Shown here piece by piece: positions 1-7,665 of a stretch of 64,000 bases of DNA. This stretch comes from Sandaracinus amylolyticus. Lineage in GTDB: Bacteria; Myxococcota_A; Polyangia; Polyangiales; Sandaracinaceae. Both the position numbers and the translations under genes were made by a program. The stretch lies in the NCBI RefSeq assembly GCF_000737325.1, contig NZ_CP011125.1, positions 6,386,001 to 6,450,000 on the forward strand. The letters are read 5' to 3'. Position 1 is the first letter of the stretch; each line of letters begins with the position of its first letter. The notes under the pieces are model-generated. The model ran no database searches. It was not told where the DNA came from and saw only the letters and a program-made list of their open reading frames with translations.

Positions 1-675
1 CGCGAGGCGATGGCGCTCTCCGGGCACGACGAGGTGTTCCTCGTCGGCCACTCGATGGGCGGGCTCATCGCCTACGCCGTCGGCAGCACGTCGATGCGCG
101 AGCACGTGCGCGGCCTCGTGACGATCGGCTCGCCGTATCGCTTCGGTCAGGGCAGCGCGCTCTTGATGCTGCTCCGCGACGCGGCCGCGGCGATCGGCTG
201 GACTGGCCTCTTCGACTCGAACCCCGCGCTGCCGGTGCGCTTCGTCGGCAAGCACCTCCAGAAGCGCGCGGCGCTCTGGGACAACCGCATCCTGCCGCTG
301 CCGATCCGCGGCTGGGTGCCGGGCGGGGTCGAGAAGGAGGTACTCGACGAGTACCTCAGCAAGACGTTCGAGCACACGAGCCTCTCGGTCGCGCTCGACA
401 TCTTCAAGGCGGGCTCGCGCCAGGGCTTCAAGAGCCTCGACGGGATGATCGACTACTCGACGGCGTTCGAGATGCTCGACCGGCCGCTCTTGGTCATCGC
501 GGGCATCGAGGACCAGCTCGCGCCGCCGGAGTCGGTGAAGCCCGCGTTCGAGTCGAGCAAGTCGCACGACAAGACGTACCGAGCGTGGCCGCTGGGCCAC
601 CTGGATCTCGTGATGGGCCGCGAGGCGACGCGAACGGTGTGGCCGATGGTCCGCGACTGGCTCGCTCGGCGTTAG
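1..675 (+). CDS. alpha/beta-fold hydrolase, 5'-truncated by window edge
   Basis: The frame is open to the first base, so the true start lies upstream; about 224 codons are visible. A nucleophile elbow G-H-S-M-G-G occurs near the visible N-terminus. The acid is probably the Asp in G-I-E-D-Q (about residue 170) and the base the His in G-H-L-D-L near the C-terminus. Together these give the Ser-Asp-His triad of lipase/esterase-type alpha/beta hydrolases. The substrate cannot be told from sequence. The fold call is secure because all three triad elements are present in order with normal spacing. It ends with TAG, and 257 bp separate it from the next gene. Confidence 0.85.
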   Translation, partial: REAMALSGHDEVFLVGHSMGGLIAYAVGSTSMREHVRGLVTIGSPYRFGQGSALLMLLRDAAAAIGWTGLFDSNPALPVRFVGKHLQKRAALWDNRILPLPIRGWVPGGVEKEVLDEYLSKTFEHTSLSVALDIFKAGSRQGFKSLDGMIDYSTAFEMLDRPLLVIAGIEDQLAPPESVKPAFESSKSHDKTYRAWPLGHLDLVMGREATRTVWPMVRDWLARR

Positions 676-809
676 GCCACGGCCGCGCGGGGAGAGGCTT
701 CGGCGAGGGCGCGGGGAGAACGCACTCGCTCTCTATGACAGCGCGCGACGCGCGAGGTCGCGAAGCGCCCTCGCTCGTCACGCGCGATCCGGGCTCGCGC
801 TCCGCGCTC

Positions 810-869
810 GCCGTCGCCGTCGCACCCGCCGTCGCCGTCGCACCCGCCGTCGCCGTCGCACCCGCCGTC
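810..869. repeat. 18-bp tandem repeat, about 3.3 copies
   Basis: The unit gccgtcgccgtcgcaccc is repeated perfectly at 810-827, 828-845 and 846-863, with a partial fourth unit. It lies in the 257-bp gap upstream of the MYXO-CTERM protein gene. Nothing else is recognised in that gap. Confidence 0.9.
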
Positions 870-932
870 CATCCCGCACTCGACCGGGGCGCGCGCCGCT
901 GCGCGCGAACGCCTCGTGATAGCGTCCGACGC

Positions 933-3017
933 ATGCTCAGTGCGTCGCGGATCGCGCCGGCCTTGGCCCTCTCGCTGCTCGTCCTCGCGCCAGCGCTCGC
1001 CCGCGCGCAACACCCATTGGTCCGCGTGCAGGTCACACAGCGCGGCGACTTCGCGCTGATCGGCAACACGCTCGCCCACGATTGCTCTCCCGCGACGCCC
1101 GCGCCGCTCGTCGGCACCGTGGGCTCCTGCGGCACCCAGACCGGCGACCCCTCTCCCGACGTCTTCTGGACGACCGACGCCGGCGGCGCGACCGCGAGCG
1201 ACACGATCACGTCCGCCGCCGCCCGCAGCACCGCGGTCCTCGACCTCCCCGCGGGCGCCGTCGTCACGCACGCGTACCTCTACTGGGCCGCGATCCGCAC
1301 CGCTCCCGACGACACCGTCACGCTCGTGCGCCCCGACGGCTCCTCGGGCGACGTCACCGCGGTCAGCTTCTGGGTCGCCCCGCCGGACGTCTACCAGGGC
1401 GTCGCAGACGTCACCGCGATCGTTCGCGCCCACGGCGCCGGCGCCTACACCGTCGGCGACGTCGGCTCGCGGGAGATCGCCAACGTCGCCTCCCCGACCG
1501 CGTTCGCCGGCTGGTGGATGGTCGTGCTCCATCGCGTCGAGGGCGCGCCGCTCCGGCACCTCGCGGTGCTCGACGGGCTCGCTCCGGTCTCCAGCGGGAT
1601 CCGCCGGATCTCCATGCTGAGCGGCCTGCGCCCGCGCCCCGCGGGGTCCCCCGTGCGCCTCGGCGCGGTCACCTACGGGGGCGACGCCGTGTACACGGGC
1701 GACCAGCTCCTCTTCCAGAACGTGCCCGTCTTCGACGCGCAGAACCCCTTCGACAACTTCTTCAACGGCACGCGCAGCACGTCGGGCGCGCCGACGTCGT
1801 CGAGCGGCGATCTGCCCCGGCTCAGCGGCGCGGCCGCGAGCATGTCGGGCATGGACATCGACGTGGTCGACGTCCTCGCGCCGCTGCCGCCTGGCGCGAC
1901 CTCCGCGACGATCGAGGCGCGGGCGACGAGCGACGTGCTCCACCTCGCCGGCTTCGTCGCCTCGATCGCCGCGAGCGGCCCCGACTTCTCGGGAGCGACG
2001 CTGACCGTGACCGACCTCGACGGCGGCCGCGTGCTCCCCGGAGACGAGCTCGAGCACACGATCGCCATCGTGAACCGCGGTGACGGCGCCTCCACCGGCA
2101 CCGAGCTCCGCTACGTGCTTCCGCCCGAGCTCGACTACGAGCCGGGAAGCCTCGTGGTCGGCGCGGGGCCCGCGACCGACGCCGGGGGCGACGACGCGGC
2201 CGAGTACGACCCCGCCTCGCGCACGATCGTCGCCCGCCTCGGCGCCGGCGCGAACGCGGCCCAGGGCGGCTCGCTCGCGCCCACCGAGCCCGTCGCCGTC
2301 ACGCTCCGCGCCCGCCCGAGCCAGCGCGCGACGCTCACCCTGCAGGCGACGATCTTCGCGGTCGACGCCGGCGGCGACACGCCGACCGACGGCGATCCCC
2401 TCGTCGACGGAGCGCAGCCGACCACGCTCGTCGTCGACGCGTGCGCCGACGACACGCGCTGCGCCGCGCCGACGCCCTACTGCGACCTCGCGTCCTCGCC
2501 CACCGCGTGCGTCGAGTGCACGACCGACGCGCACTGCCCCGGCCTCGCGCCGACGTGCAGCGCGGGCGCGTGCGCGTGCGTCGCCTCGGGCGCCGAGGTC
2601 TGCAACGGTCGCGACGACGACTGCGACGGCGCGATCGACCAGGACGATCCCGGCGGCGGCGAGGCGTGCGAGAGCAGCCTCCCTGGCGCGTGCAGCGCAG
2701 GCGCGACCGCGTGCACCGAGGGCGAGCTCGTGTGCGTCGCCGTGATCGCGCCCGGCGAGACGACCGAGTCGTGCAACGGGATCGACGACGACTGCGACGA
2801 CGCGATCGACGAGGCCGTCTGCGCGGCCGACGCGTCGATCGACGTCGACGCGGGCCGCCCCGACGCCGCCGCTGCGGGCGATGCCGGCCACGACACCGGC
2901 GCGGGCGATGCGGGGTGCTCGTGCCGCGCCGCGGGCGCGCCGCGTGGTGGAGCCCACGCCGCGCTCGTCGCGCTCCTCGCGATCGCGCTCGCGCTGCGGT
3001 CGCGCCGGCGCCGGTGA
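933..3017 (+). CDS. secreted MYXO-CTERM-like surface protein with DUF11-like domain and MopE-type motifs
   Basis: 694 aa. The ATG at 933 is chosen because it opens a clean signal peptide (hydrophobic core, then A-R-A-Q) and upstream in-frame sequence is low complexity. Residues about 30-340 look like a beta-sandwich exoprotein. About 350-480 carries a DUF11-like pattern (D-E-L-E-H-T-I-A-I-V-N-R-G-D, then a predicted L-P-x-E-L-D-Y). Two Cys-rich C-N-G-x-D-D-D-C-D-x-A-I-D motifs, the MopE/putative metal-binding type, follow at about 550 and 610. The C-terminus is G-C-S-C-R, an Ala/Leu transmembrane segment and an Arg run, matching the MYXO-CTERM sorting signal. It is probably surface anchored or released after processing. 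The role is unknown. Confidence 0.85.
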   Translation: MLSASRIAPALALSLLVLAPALARAQHPLVRVQVTQRGDFALIGNTLAHDCSPATPAPLVGTVGSCGTQTGDPSPDVFWTTDAGGATASDTITSAAARSTAVLDLPAGAVVTHAYLYWAAIRTAPDDTVTLVRPDGSSGDVTAVSFWVAPPDVYQGVADVTAIVRAHGAGAYTVGDVGSREIANVASPTAFAGWWMVVLHRVEGAPLRHLAVLDGLAPVSSGIRRISMLSGLRPRPAGSPVRLGAVTYGGDAVYTGDQLLFQNVPVFDAQNPFDNFFNGTRSTSGAPTSSSGDLPRLSGAAASMSGMDIDVVDVLAPLPPGATSATIEARATSDVLHLAGFVASIAASGPDFSGATLTVTDLDGGRVLPGDELEHTIAIVNRGDGASTGTELRYVLPPELDYEPGSLVVGAGPATDAGGDDAAEYDPASRTIVARLGAGANAAQGGSLAPTEPVAVTLRARPSQRATLTLQATIFAVDAGGDTPTDGDPLVDGAQPTTLVVDACADDTRCAAPTPYCDLASSPTACVECTTDAHCPGLAPTCSAGACACVASGAEVCNGRDDDCDGAIDQDDPGGGEACESSLPGACSAGATACTEGELVCVAVIAPGETTESCNGIDDDCDDAIDEAVCAADASIDVDAGRPDAAAAGDAGHDTGAGDAGCSCRAAGAPRGGAHAALVALLAIALALRSRRRR

Positions 3018-3069
3018 AATCGCGGGGCGCGCTCGTCCGTACTCGCTCTTCGTGGGACGATCCCTCTCG

Positions 3070-3663
3070 ATGGAGCGCCACCTCGACGAGCACGCCAAGC
3101 GCATCACGGATCGCGCGGTCGACGAGGCGCTCGCGCGCATCGACGGCGGCGATCAGCTCTCGCCCGAGCTGCGCAAGCTCGCGACCCAGCAGCTCGCGCC
3201 GTGGGCCGAGAAGCTCGTGCGGTTCCTCGACGAGACGCTGCGCATCCCGGGCACGAACATCCACCTCGGGCTCGATCCGGTCATCGGCTTCCTCATCCCG
3301 GGCGCGGGCGACGCGATCACCAGCACCGGCTCGGTGTCGCTGCTCCTGCTCGCGCTGAAGGAGCGCGTCCCGACGATCGCGCTGCTGCGCATGCTGCTCA
3401 ACATCGCGATCGACACCGTCGTCGGCGCGATCCCGTTCCTCGGCGACGCGTTCGACATGTTCTTCCGCTCGAACCGCCGCAACCTCGAGATCATCCGCAA
3501 GTACCGCGACGACCCGAAGGCGAAGCCCGGCGCCGCCGACTACCTCGTCGTCGGCGCGGGCGTGCTCCTCGCGATCGCGGGCTTCGTGATCCCGGTGGTG
3601 ATCGTCTACGGCGTCGGCTTCGGCGTGCTCTACGAGCTCTGGCGCACGATCACCGGCAGCTGA
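3070..3663 (+). CDS. DUF4112 family membrane protein
   Basis: 197 aa. The ATG at 3070 starts M-E-R-H-L-D-E, after which conservation begins. The core I-H-L-G-L-D-P-V-I-G-F-L-I-P-G-A-G-D (about 60-78), followed by a hydrophobic helix and a second G-A-I-P-F-L-G-D-A-F-D-M-F-F block (about 119-132), is the DUF4112 signature. A C-terminal transmembrane hairpin spans about 160-190. Family function is unknown. It sits 52 bp after the MYXO-CTERM gene on the same strand. A degenerate dispersed repeat begins within about 20 bp of its stop codon. Confidence 0.88.
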   Translation: MERHLDEHAKRITDRAVDEALARIDGGDQLSPELRKLATQQLAPWAEKLVRFLDETLRIPGTNIHLGLDPVIGFLIPGAGDAITSTGSVSLLLLALKERVPTIALLRMLLNIAIDTVVGAIPFLGDAFDMFFRSNRRNLEIIRKYRDDPKAKPGAADYLVVGAGVLLAIAGFVIPVVIVYGVGFGVLYELWRTITGS

Positions 3664-3679
3664 GTGTCGTGGCGACCGT

Positions 3680-3838
3680 GCCGCTTCGGTGTGCACTCGC
3701 TCCAGGTGCGCGCTGCGCGCGCACGTCGCTCTGCTGGTTTCGAAGGGTCTCGACGAGCGGGCCGCTCGTAGTGGGGTTGCTCCGCGGTCGGCGCGATCTC
3801 GAGTCCCCGCAGATCGTGCTCGAGCGCGTGATCTCGAC
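3680..3838 (-). repeat. dispersed 190-bp repeat, copy C (degenerate)
   Basis: It shares gcttcggtgtgcac, the stretch encoding gagcgggccgctcgtagtgg and gatctcgagtccccgcagat with the better copies at 4544-4735 and 54617-54809. The first third is eroded. Strand is given relative to the four-helix-bundle gene orientation. It starts just after the DUF4112 stop codon and lies downstream of the broken four-helix-bundle gene. Confidence 0.8.
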
Positions 3839-3874
3839 GACACGTGGGCATCGACGCGCTCGCGATCGCGAGAA

Positions 3875-3916
3875 CCCGCACTCGCACCCGCACTCGCACT
3901 CGCACTCGCACTCGCA
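3875..3916. repeat. hexanucleotide array (CTCGCA)n, about 7 units
   Basis: Seven near-perfect c(t/c)cgca units occur in a row between the repeat copy and the terminator hairpin of the four-helix-bundle pseudogene. Similar hexamer runs accompany the second locus (17886-17962, 18241-18312, 18838-18870). Confidence 0.9.
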
Positions 3917-3952
3917 ACACGAGCCGGCGGCCTCGCGACCGCCGGCTCGTGT
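3917..3952 (-). terminator. strong hairpin, likely terminator of four-helix-bundle gene
   Basis: A perfect 14-bp inverted repeat (acacgagccggcgg at 3917-3930, complement at 3939-3952) with an 8-nt loop. It begins 4 bp after the TGA of the minus-strand pseudogene (3957-3959). There is no long T-tract, so termination is inferred from position and stem strength. Confidence 0.75.
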
Positions 3953-3956
3953 CGCT

Positions 3957-4248
3957 TCACCGCGTGCAGCGCACCAGCGTCCCGATGATCCGATCCAGCC
4001 GCGCGCGCATCGCGCCGTCCACCTTCGCCGCTCCGAGCGCCTCGGCGACGTCACAGCACGCGCTCACCTCCCGCGCGCTCCCGAGCGCCGTCAGGTTGCG
4101 CAGCCGTCGGTTCCCGCCGCGCACGCCGTCGGCCTCGGCCCGCCCGCTCGAGCTGTCGCGCCAGCTCCGCGCTGCGCGTCTTCACGGCCTCGCCGAGCCG
4201 CGCCGCATCGCGCACCAGCGCGACTGCGTCCGTGTAGATCCTGAGCAT
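3957..4248 (-). pseudogene. four-helix-bundle (S23/IVP-type) protein, frameshifted by internal deletion
   Basis: The N-terminal part (M-L-R-I-Y-T-D-A-V, then E-L-A-R-Q-L-E-R) is nearly identical to the gene at 18582. The C-terminal part reads A-L-G-S-A-R-E-V-S-A-C-C-D-V and ends R-L-D-R-I-I-G-T-L-V-R-C-T-R-stop, the typical end of this family. Between them about 29 nt that the other copy retains (encoding A-I-S-V-P-L-N-L) are missing, which shifts the frame. Restoring 29 nt gives a 106-aa protein, normal for the family. The family includes ORFs in 23S rRNA intervening sequences and resembles the Avd accessory protein of diversity-generating retroelements. It is flanked by repeat copies on both sides. 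Confidence 0.85.
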
Positions 4249-4520
4249 CGTCGTCTCCGCGCCCGGCTCGAAGCTCGACTCGCGTCAGTGCGAGCCGGCC
4301 CGAGCTCGGGTGCGCAGCACCTCCGCACCCGCGCGCAGGCGGGGTCGGGGCTCGCGAAGCGACCGTGCAGCGAAATCGATGGCGAGCCGCTGTTCGCTCG
4401 CTGTCGATTTCGTGGAGCGGCGGGCCCGCAGGGCCCGGCCTCGACGCCGCCGAGCACGCCGGCACGCTCGAGAAGCCCGAGCGACCCATCCCGGCTTCCA
4501 GGTGGTGTGATCTCGACGAC
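4249..4520 (-). ncRNA. conserved structured leader of the four-helix-bundle gene (locus 1)
   Basis: This stretch has no gene. It is an inverted copy of 18336-18581 and similar over most of its length. Two hairpins are conserved. One at 4421-4437 has 7-bp arms (cgggccc/gggcccg) around a 3-nt loop. One at 4371-4412 has outer arms cgaaatcga/tcgatttcg (9 bp), a 2-nt internal mismatch and an inner 6-bp stem. Conservation of non-coding hairpins between two loci suggests a structured RNA or DNA signal. Transcription is inferred, not seen. Confidence 0.55.
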
Positions 4521-4543
4521 GCGCTCGTCGCTCGCGGTGAGGT

Positions 4544-4735
4544 GACCTCGAGGACGATCTGGGTGCTCACCGTCAGGCTTCGGTGTGCACGTTCGCTCGA
4601 GGGCGCGCTGGCGCGCGCTCGCGCTCACAGCTGTTTCGTTCGAGCCGTGTCGAGCGGGCCGCTCGTGGTGGGGTTGCTTCGCGGTCGGCGCGATCTCGAG
4701 TCCCCGCGGATCGTGCTCGCGGGCGTGATCTCGAG
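4544..4735 (-). repeat. dispersed 190-bp repeat, copy B
   Basis: Near full length, bounded by acctcgag and gatctcgag. It contains the same order of blocks as the other copies: gggtgctcaccgtcaggctt, a GC hairpin around gagggcgcgctggcgcgcgc, cagctgtttcgtt, gcgggccgctcgtggtgggg and cgatctcgagtccccgcgga. Strand is relative to the four-helix-bundle gene. Its distal end truncates the gene fragment at 4625-5017. Confidence 0.88.
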
Positions 4736-5017
4736 CGCCAGCTCGGGCGCGCTCTCCGCGAGCCCGTGCACGAGCCACGGCACGACCGCGTACGCGCACG
4801 ACGTGATCGACAGCTGGTGCAAGAAGAGCTCGAAGAGCTCGCCATACTCGTCGCGCTCGAGGTCGCGGCCGCGCGCGCCGAGCCAGCGCTCGATCGCGAG
4901 CGGGACCTCGCCGCCGTCGCCGAAGTGCGTCTCCAGCTCCGCCCACCGCGGGCTCTCCAGGTCGAGCGGGCTCACGTCGTCGTCCTCCTGCGCTCGCCGA
5001 GCACGATATCCGAGCAT
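4625..5017 (-). pseudogene. N-terminal fragment of a conserved protein, truncated by repeat copy B
   Basis: From the ATG at 5017 about 94 codons look like genuine protein: M-L-G-Y-R-A, then S-P-R-W-A-E-L-E-T-H-F-G-D, Y-G-E-L-F-E-L-F-L-H-Q and Y-A-V-V-P-W-L-V. The spacing of R-W-x-E-L-E, L-x-H-Q and A-V-P-x-L-V resembles a myxobacterial family of HEAT/SMI1-neighbour-type proteins, from memory only. At about 4735 the frame runs into the repeat, and the last about 37 codons are repeat-encoded. The gene has therefore lost its 3' part at the repeat boundary. Confidence 0.6.
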
Positions 5018-5037
5018 CGCCCCTCCGAGCGGCGCCG

Positions 5038-5310
5038 GCGCCACGCACCACGCCCACGCTCGACCCTTCCCGCGATCCCGGCTCCACGCACCACGCCCAC
5101 GCTCGACCCTTCGCGCGATCCCCGCCTCACGCACTCCATCCACGCTCGACCCTTCGAGCGGTCCCTGCGCCACGCACCACGCGCACGCTCGACCCTTCCC
5201 GCAGCGCCCGCGCCACGCACCCCATCCACGCTCGGCCCTTCGCCCAGCGCCCGCACCACGCACCCATCCACGCTCGACCCGCGCCGCGATCCCGCGTCCA
5301 CGCTCGACCT
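5038..5310. repeat. imperfect tandem repeat, about 39-bp unit, about 7 copies
   Basis: The recurring core is cacgctcgacccttc, preceded by ccacgcacc(ac)gccc/atc and followed by a variable gcgatccc or agcgcccg block. Spacing is about 37-42 bp. There is no constant repeat plus unique spacer pattern, so it is not a CRISPR. It fills the gap upstream of the gene starting at 5389 and the start of the truncated gene at 5017. Confidence 0.8.
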
Positions 5311-5388
5311 CGCATGCGACTGCGGGGGCGAGCGCTTGATCGCGCGCTCGCGCCGCCGCTACCGTTCGCGCGAGGGGGGACGACGACG

Positions 5389-6165
5389 ATGGCGACCGCA
5401 CGACGCAGCACATCCAGCTCCGATCAGACCGAAGGGCTCGCGCAGTACGAAGAGCTCCTGCCGATCGCGCAGCGCGCGCTGGCAGACGGCCGAGCGAGCA
5501 CGTTCCGGCTCGACCCGGTCATCGCGCTGCAGAACGTGCGCGCCGGCGTGGACGCGGTGCTCGCGCACGAGCGGCGCGTGCGCGACGAGCTGCCGCGCCT
5601 CGAGCTCGCGCAGGTGCGGCGGCTGCCCGACGTCGCGCTCGCGGTGGCGTACGCCGCGCGCGCCGCGGAGCGCGCGAAGAACGCGAAGCCGCGCATCGTC
5701 GCACCGAAGCTGCAGCGCGCACACGAGCTGCGTCAGCTGCTGCTCACGAGCGCCGAGTCGCTCGCGCTCGCGGGGCTGCTCCCGGCCGCGCGCGTCGCGA
5801 AGATCCGCGAGGGTCGCGGCGCGCTCGACGTCGCGCGCGACTGCGTCGAGCTCTCGGCGCTCTTCCAGAAGAACGCGGCCGCGCTGCGCAATCGATCGCC
5901 GGTCACGCGCGAGCAGATCGCAGAAGCAGCGACGCTGGGCACCGAGCTGCTCGAGCTCGTGCGCCCCGCGCGGGTGCGCAAGACGACGAAGGACGATGCG
6001 GTGGTGGACGCGGCCGCGGCGCGCGATGCGCTCGGCGCGCTGCTGGCGAGCGACCACGAGCTGCTGCGTCGCGCCGGCGGATGGCTGTTCGGCAGCGATG
6101 CCGACGCGCACGTCCCGCCGCTCGCGTCGCGCCCGCTCGTGAGGAAGAAGAAGCCGAAGGAGTGA
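5389..6165 (+). CDS. hypothetical alpha-helical protein
   Basis: 258 aa, not recognised. The ATG at 5389 follows a purine-rich gaggggggacga. There is no signal peptide or membrane segment. The sequence is mostly Ala/Leu/Arg helices: an N-terminal linker with Q-Y-E-E-L-L, four or five amphipathic helices at about 20-240, and a basic tail R-K-K-K-P-K-E. The overall look is that of cytoplasmic helical-bundle proteins common in Myxococcota. It is convergent with the TPR gene; only 3 bp separate the stop codons. Confidence 0.75.
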   Translation: MATARRSTSSSDQTEGLAQYEELLPIAQRALADGRASTFRLDPVIALQNVRAGVDAVLAHERRVRDELPRLELAQVRRLPDVALAVAYAARAAERAKNAKPRIVAPKLQRAHELRQLLLTSAESLALAGLLPAARVAKIREGRGALDVARDCVELSALFQKNAAALRNRSPVTREQIAEAATLGTELLELVRPARVRKTTKDDAVVDAAAARDALGALLASDHELLRRAGGWLFGSDADAHVPPLASRPLVRKKKPKE

Positions 6166-6168
6166 TCG

Positions 6169-6813
6169 TCAGCGCGGCGCGCGCAGCTGCGCGATGCGGC
6201 GCTCGACGTACGCGCGGTCGGGGCCATCGGGGCGCGCGCGCAGGTACTCGCGGTAGTAGTCGATCGCGTCCTGCGTGTGCCCCGTGCGCTCGCTCGCGAC
6301 GGCGAGGTTGTAGACGACCTCGGGGAGCCTCGCGAAGTTGTACGCGGCGGTGAACGCCTGGAGCGCGGCGTCGTACTGGCGGCGGCGGAACATGGCGACG
6401 CCGCGCTCGAAGAAGACGCGCGCCTCCTGGGTCATCTCGTCGGTGCTGGGCGGCGTCGTCATGACCTGATCGCGCATGCGGCGATCGAGCTCGCGCATCG
6501 CGGTGATGCGGCGCTCGACGTCGGCGCGCTCGTCGCCCTCGGGACGCGCCTCGCGCAGGTAGCGCTCGAAGTGCCGGATGGCCTCGCGCGACTCGCCCAT
6601 GCGCTCGTACACGCGCGCGATGTTGAACGTCAGCTCGGGCGAGTGGACGATCGCGTCGGCGTCGCGCAAGAGGCGCACGGCCTCGTCGAGCCGCCCCGCG
6701 TCGTACGCCGCGATGCCCTGCTGGAAGAGCTCCTGCGCCCGCTGCACGTCCTGCGCGAGCGCTGGAGCCGAGACGAGCCACAGCGCGAGAGCGAGCGAGA
6801 TCAGCAGGCGCAT
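6169..6813 (-). CDS. exported TPR protein
   Basis: 214 aa. The start at 6813 gives a typical signal peptide (M-R-L-L-I-S-L-A-L-A-L-W-L, cleavage after A-L-A). A longer start at 6852 would add 13 polar residues before it. Mature residues contain two blocks of tetratricopeptide repeats: A-Q-E-L-F-Q-Q-G-I-A-A-Y-D-A-G-R-L-D-E-A near residue 28, and G-V-A-M-F-R-R-R-Q-Y-D-A-A-L-Q-A-F near 140. The two halves look like a duplication. It is probably a periplasmic protein-protein scaffold; the partner is unknown. Confidence 0.85.
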   Translation of the reverse strand: MRLLISLALALWLVSAPALAQDVQRAQELFQQGIAAYDAGRLDEAVRLLRDADAIVHSPELTFNIARVYERMGESREAIRHFERYLREARPEGDERADVERRITAMRELDRRMRDQVMTTPPSTDEMTQEARVFFERGVAMFRRRQYDAALQAFTAAYNFARLPEVVYNLAVASERTGHTQDAIDYYREYLRARPDGPDRAYVERRIAQLRAPR

Positions 6814-6895
6814 TCGGTCTCCATCGACGACGCAGCGCGCGCCGTCATTCACGGACCGATGGTGCCACGCCCGCGCGAGAGACTCTGCTCGCGCG

Positions 6896-7168
6896 TCACT
6901 CCTTCTTCGCGGCGTCCTGCTGCTTCTTCAGCTCGGTCTCGAGCTTCTTGATCGTGCGCTTCAGCTCGCGGACGTCGCTCTTGGTCACGAGGCCCAGCGA
7001 GTGCGCGACCTTCTCGACGTTGCCGTCGATCTGCTCCTGCACCTTCCCGCGCAGCTGGAAGGCCTGCATCGCCACCTTCATCACGCGCTCGTCCTGCATG
7101 AGCTTCGTGACCTTCGGGTCCTGCATCAGCTCCATGCCACGCTTCTTGAGAAAGTCCTTGATGGCCAC
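6896..7168 (-). CDS. phasin-like small coiled-coil protein
   Basis: 90 aa from the GTG at 7168 (V-A-I-K-D-F-L-K-K-R-G). An ATG at 7243 would add 25 low-complexity residues and is less likely. The C-terminal third (T-K-S-D-V-R-E-L-K-R-T-I-K-K-L-E-T-E-L-K) is a clear coiled coil. The pattern of an N-terminal amphipathic region and a C-terminal coiled coil resembles phasin-superfamily or poly-alanine granule-associated proteins. That assignment is by look only. Confidence 0.7.
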   Translation of the reverse strand: MAIKDFLKKRGMELMQDPKVTKLMQDERVMKVAMQAFQLRGKVQEQIDGNVEKVAHSLGLVTKSDVRELKRTIKKLETELKKQQDAAKKE

Positions 7169-7337
7169 GCGCGCTGTCTCCGATCGTCGGGAAGAAGGCG
7201 ACGGTCGTAGCACGACGTGGGGCGCCTTGACACCGTGCGGCATGGGGGTCTATGACCGCGACGCGCCCGCTGAATCGCCATTCAGTGCCGGTTCGGTGAT
7301 CGGGCGTTCGCGTTCAGGAACCTTCGGAGGACATCTC

Positions 7338-7661
7338 ATGGCCGACGCCCAGACCGATTTCGGAACCCGCCTCCCGCAGAAGATCGCCGCCAACCCCGAC
7401 AAGGCGAAGGCCATCGGCGCCGTCTTCCTCTTCAAGATCAACGGCGACGGCGGCGGCGTCTGGACGGTCGACTGCAAGAACGACGTCGGCGTGACCACCG
7501 GCGACAAGGGCGGCGCGGACTGCACGCTCGAGCTCTCGGCCGACGACTGGAAGACCATCTCCGACAACCCGGGCGCGGCGATGCAGCTCTTCTTCACCGG
7601 CAAGCTCAAGGTCACGGGCAACGCGATGCTCGCGACCAAGCTCCAGCAGATCCTCGCGTGA
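7338..7661 (+). CDS. SCP2 sterol-binding domain protein
   Basis: 107 aa. ATG at 7338, with ggagg at 7326-7330 as a well-placed ribosome binding site. The whole protein is a single SCP2 domain: F-L-F-K-I-N-G-D-G-G-G-V-W-T-V-D, then C-T-L-E-L-S-A-D-D-W (about 60-70), then a C-terminal L-F-F-T-G-K-L-K-V-T-G-N. SCP2 domains bind sterols or acyl-CoAs. The gene is 4 bp upstream of a CoA-transferase gene, which suggests a shared role in lipid-CoA metabolism. Confidence 0.92.
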   Translation: MADAQTDFGTRLPQKIAANPDKAKAIGAVFLFKINGDGGGVWTVDCKNDVGVTTGDKGGADCTLELSADDWKTISDNPGAAMQLFFTGKLKVTGNAMLATKLQQILA

Positions 7662-7665
7662 TTCC

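Noticed and set aside
672-3140. 822-codon minus-strand ORF opposite the MYXO-CTERM gene
   Set aside because: Composition is Arg/Ala/Gly-dominated with no motifs; it is a GC-driven shadow. The plus strand has a signal peptide, Cys motifs and sorting tail.
5038-5310. Possible CRISPR array
   Set aside because: Units are imperfect throughout with no constant repeat alternating with unique spacers, and no cas genes are nearby.
4583-6142. 519-codon plus-strand ORF beginning in repeat copy B
   Set aside because: It spans the repeat, the tandem array and another frame of the real gene at 5389; composition is Arg/Ser-rich without motifs.
7169-7243. Longer N-terminus for the phasin-like protein
   Set aside because: The added residues are low complexity and a GTG start at 7168 begins the ordered helix; not decisive but preferred.
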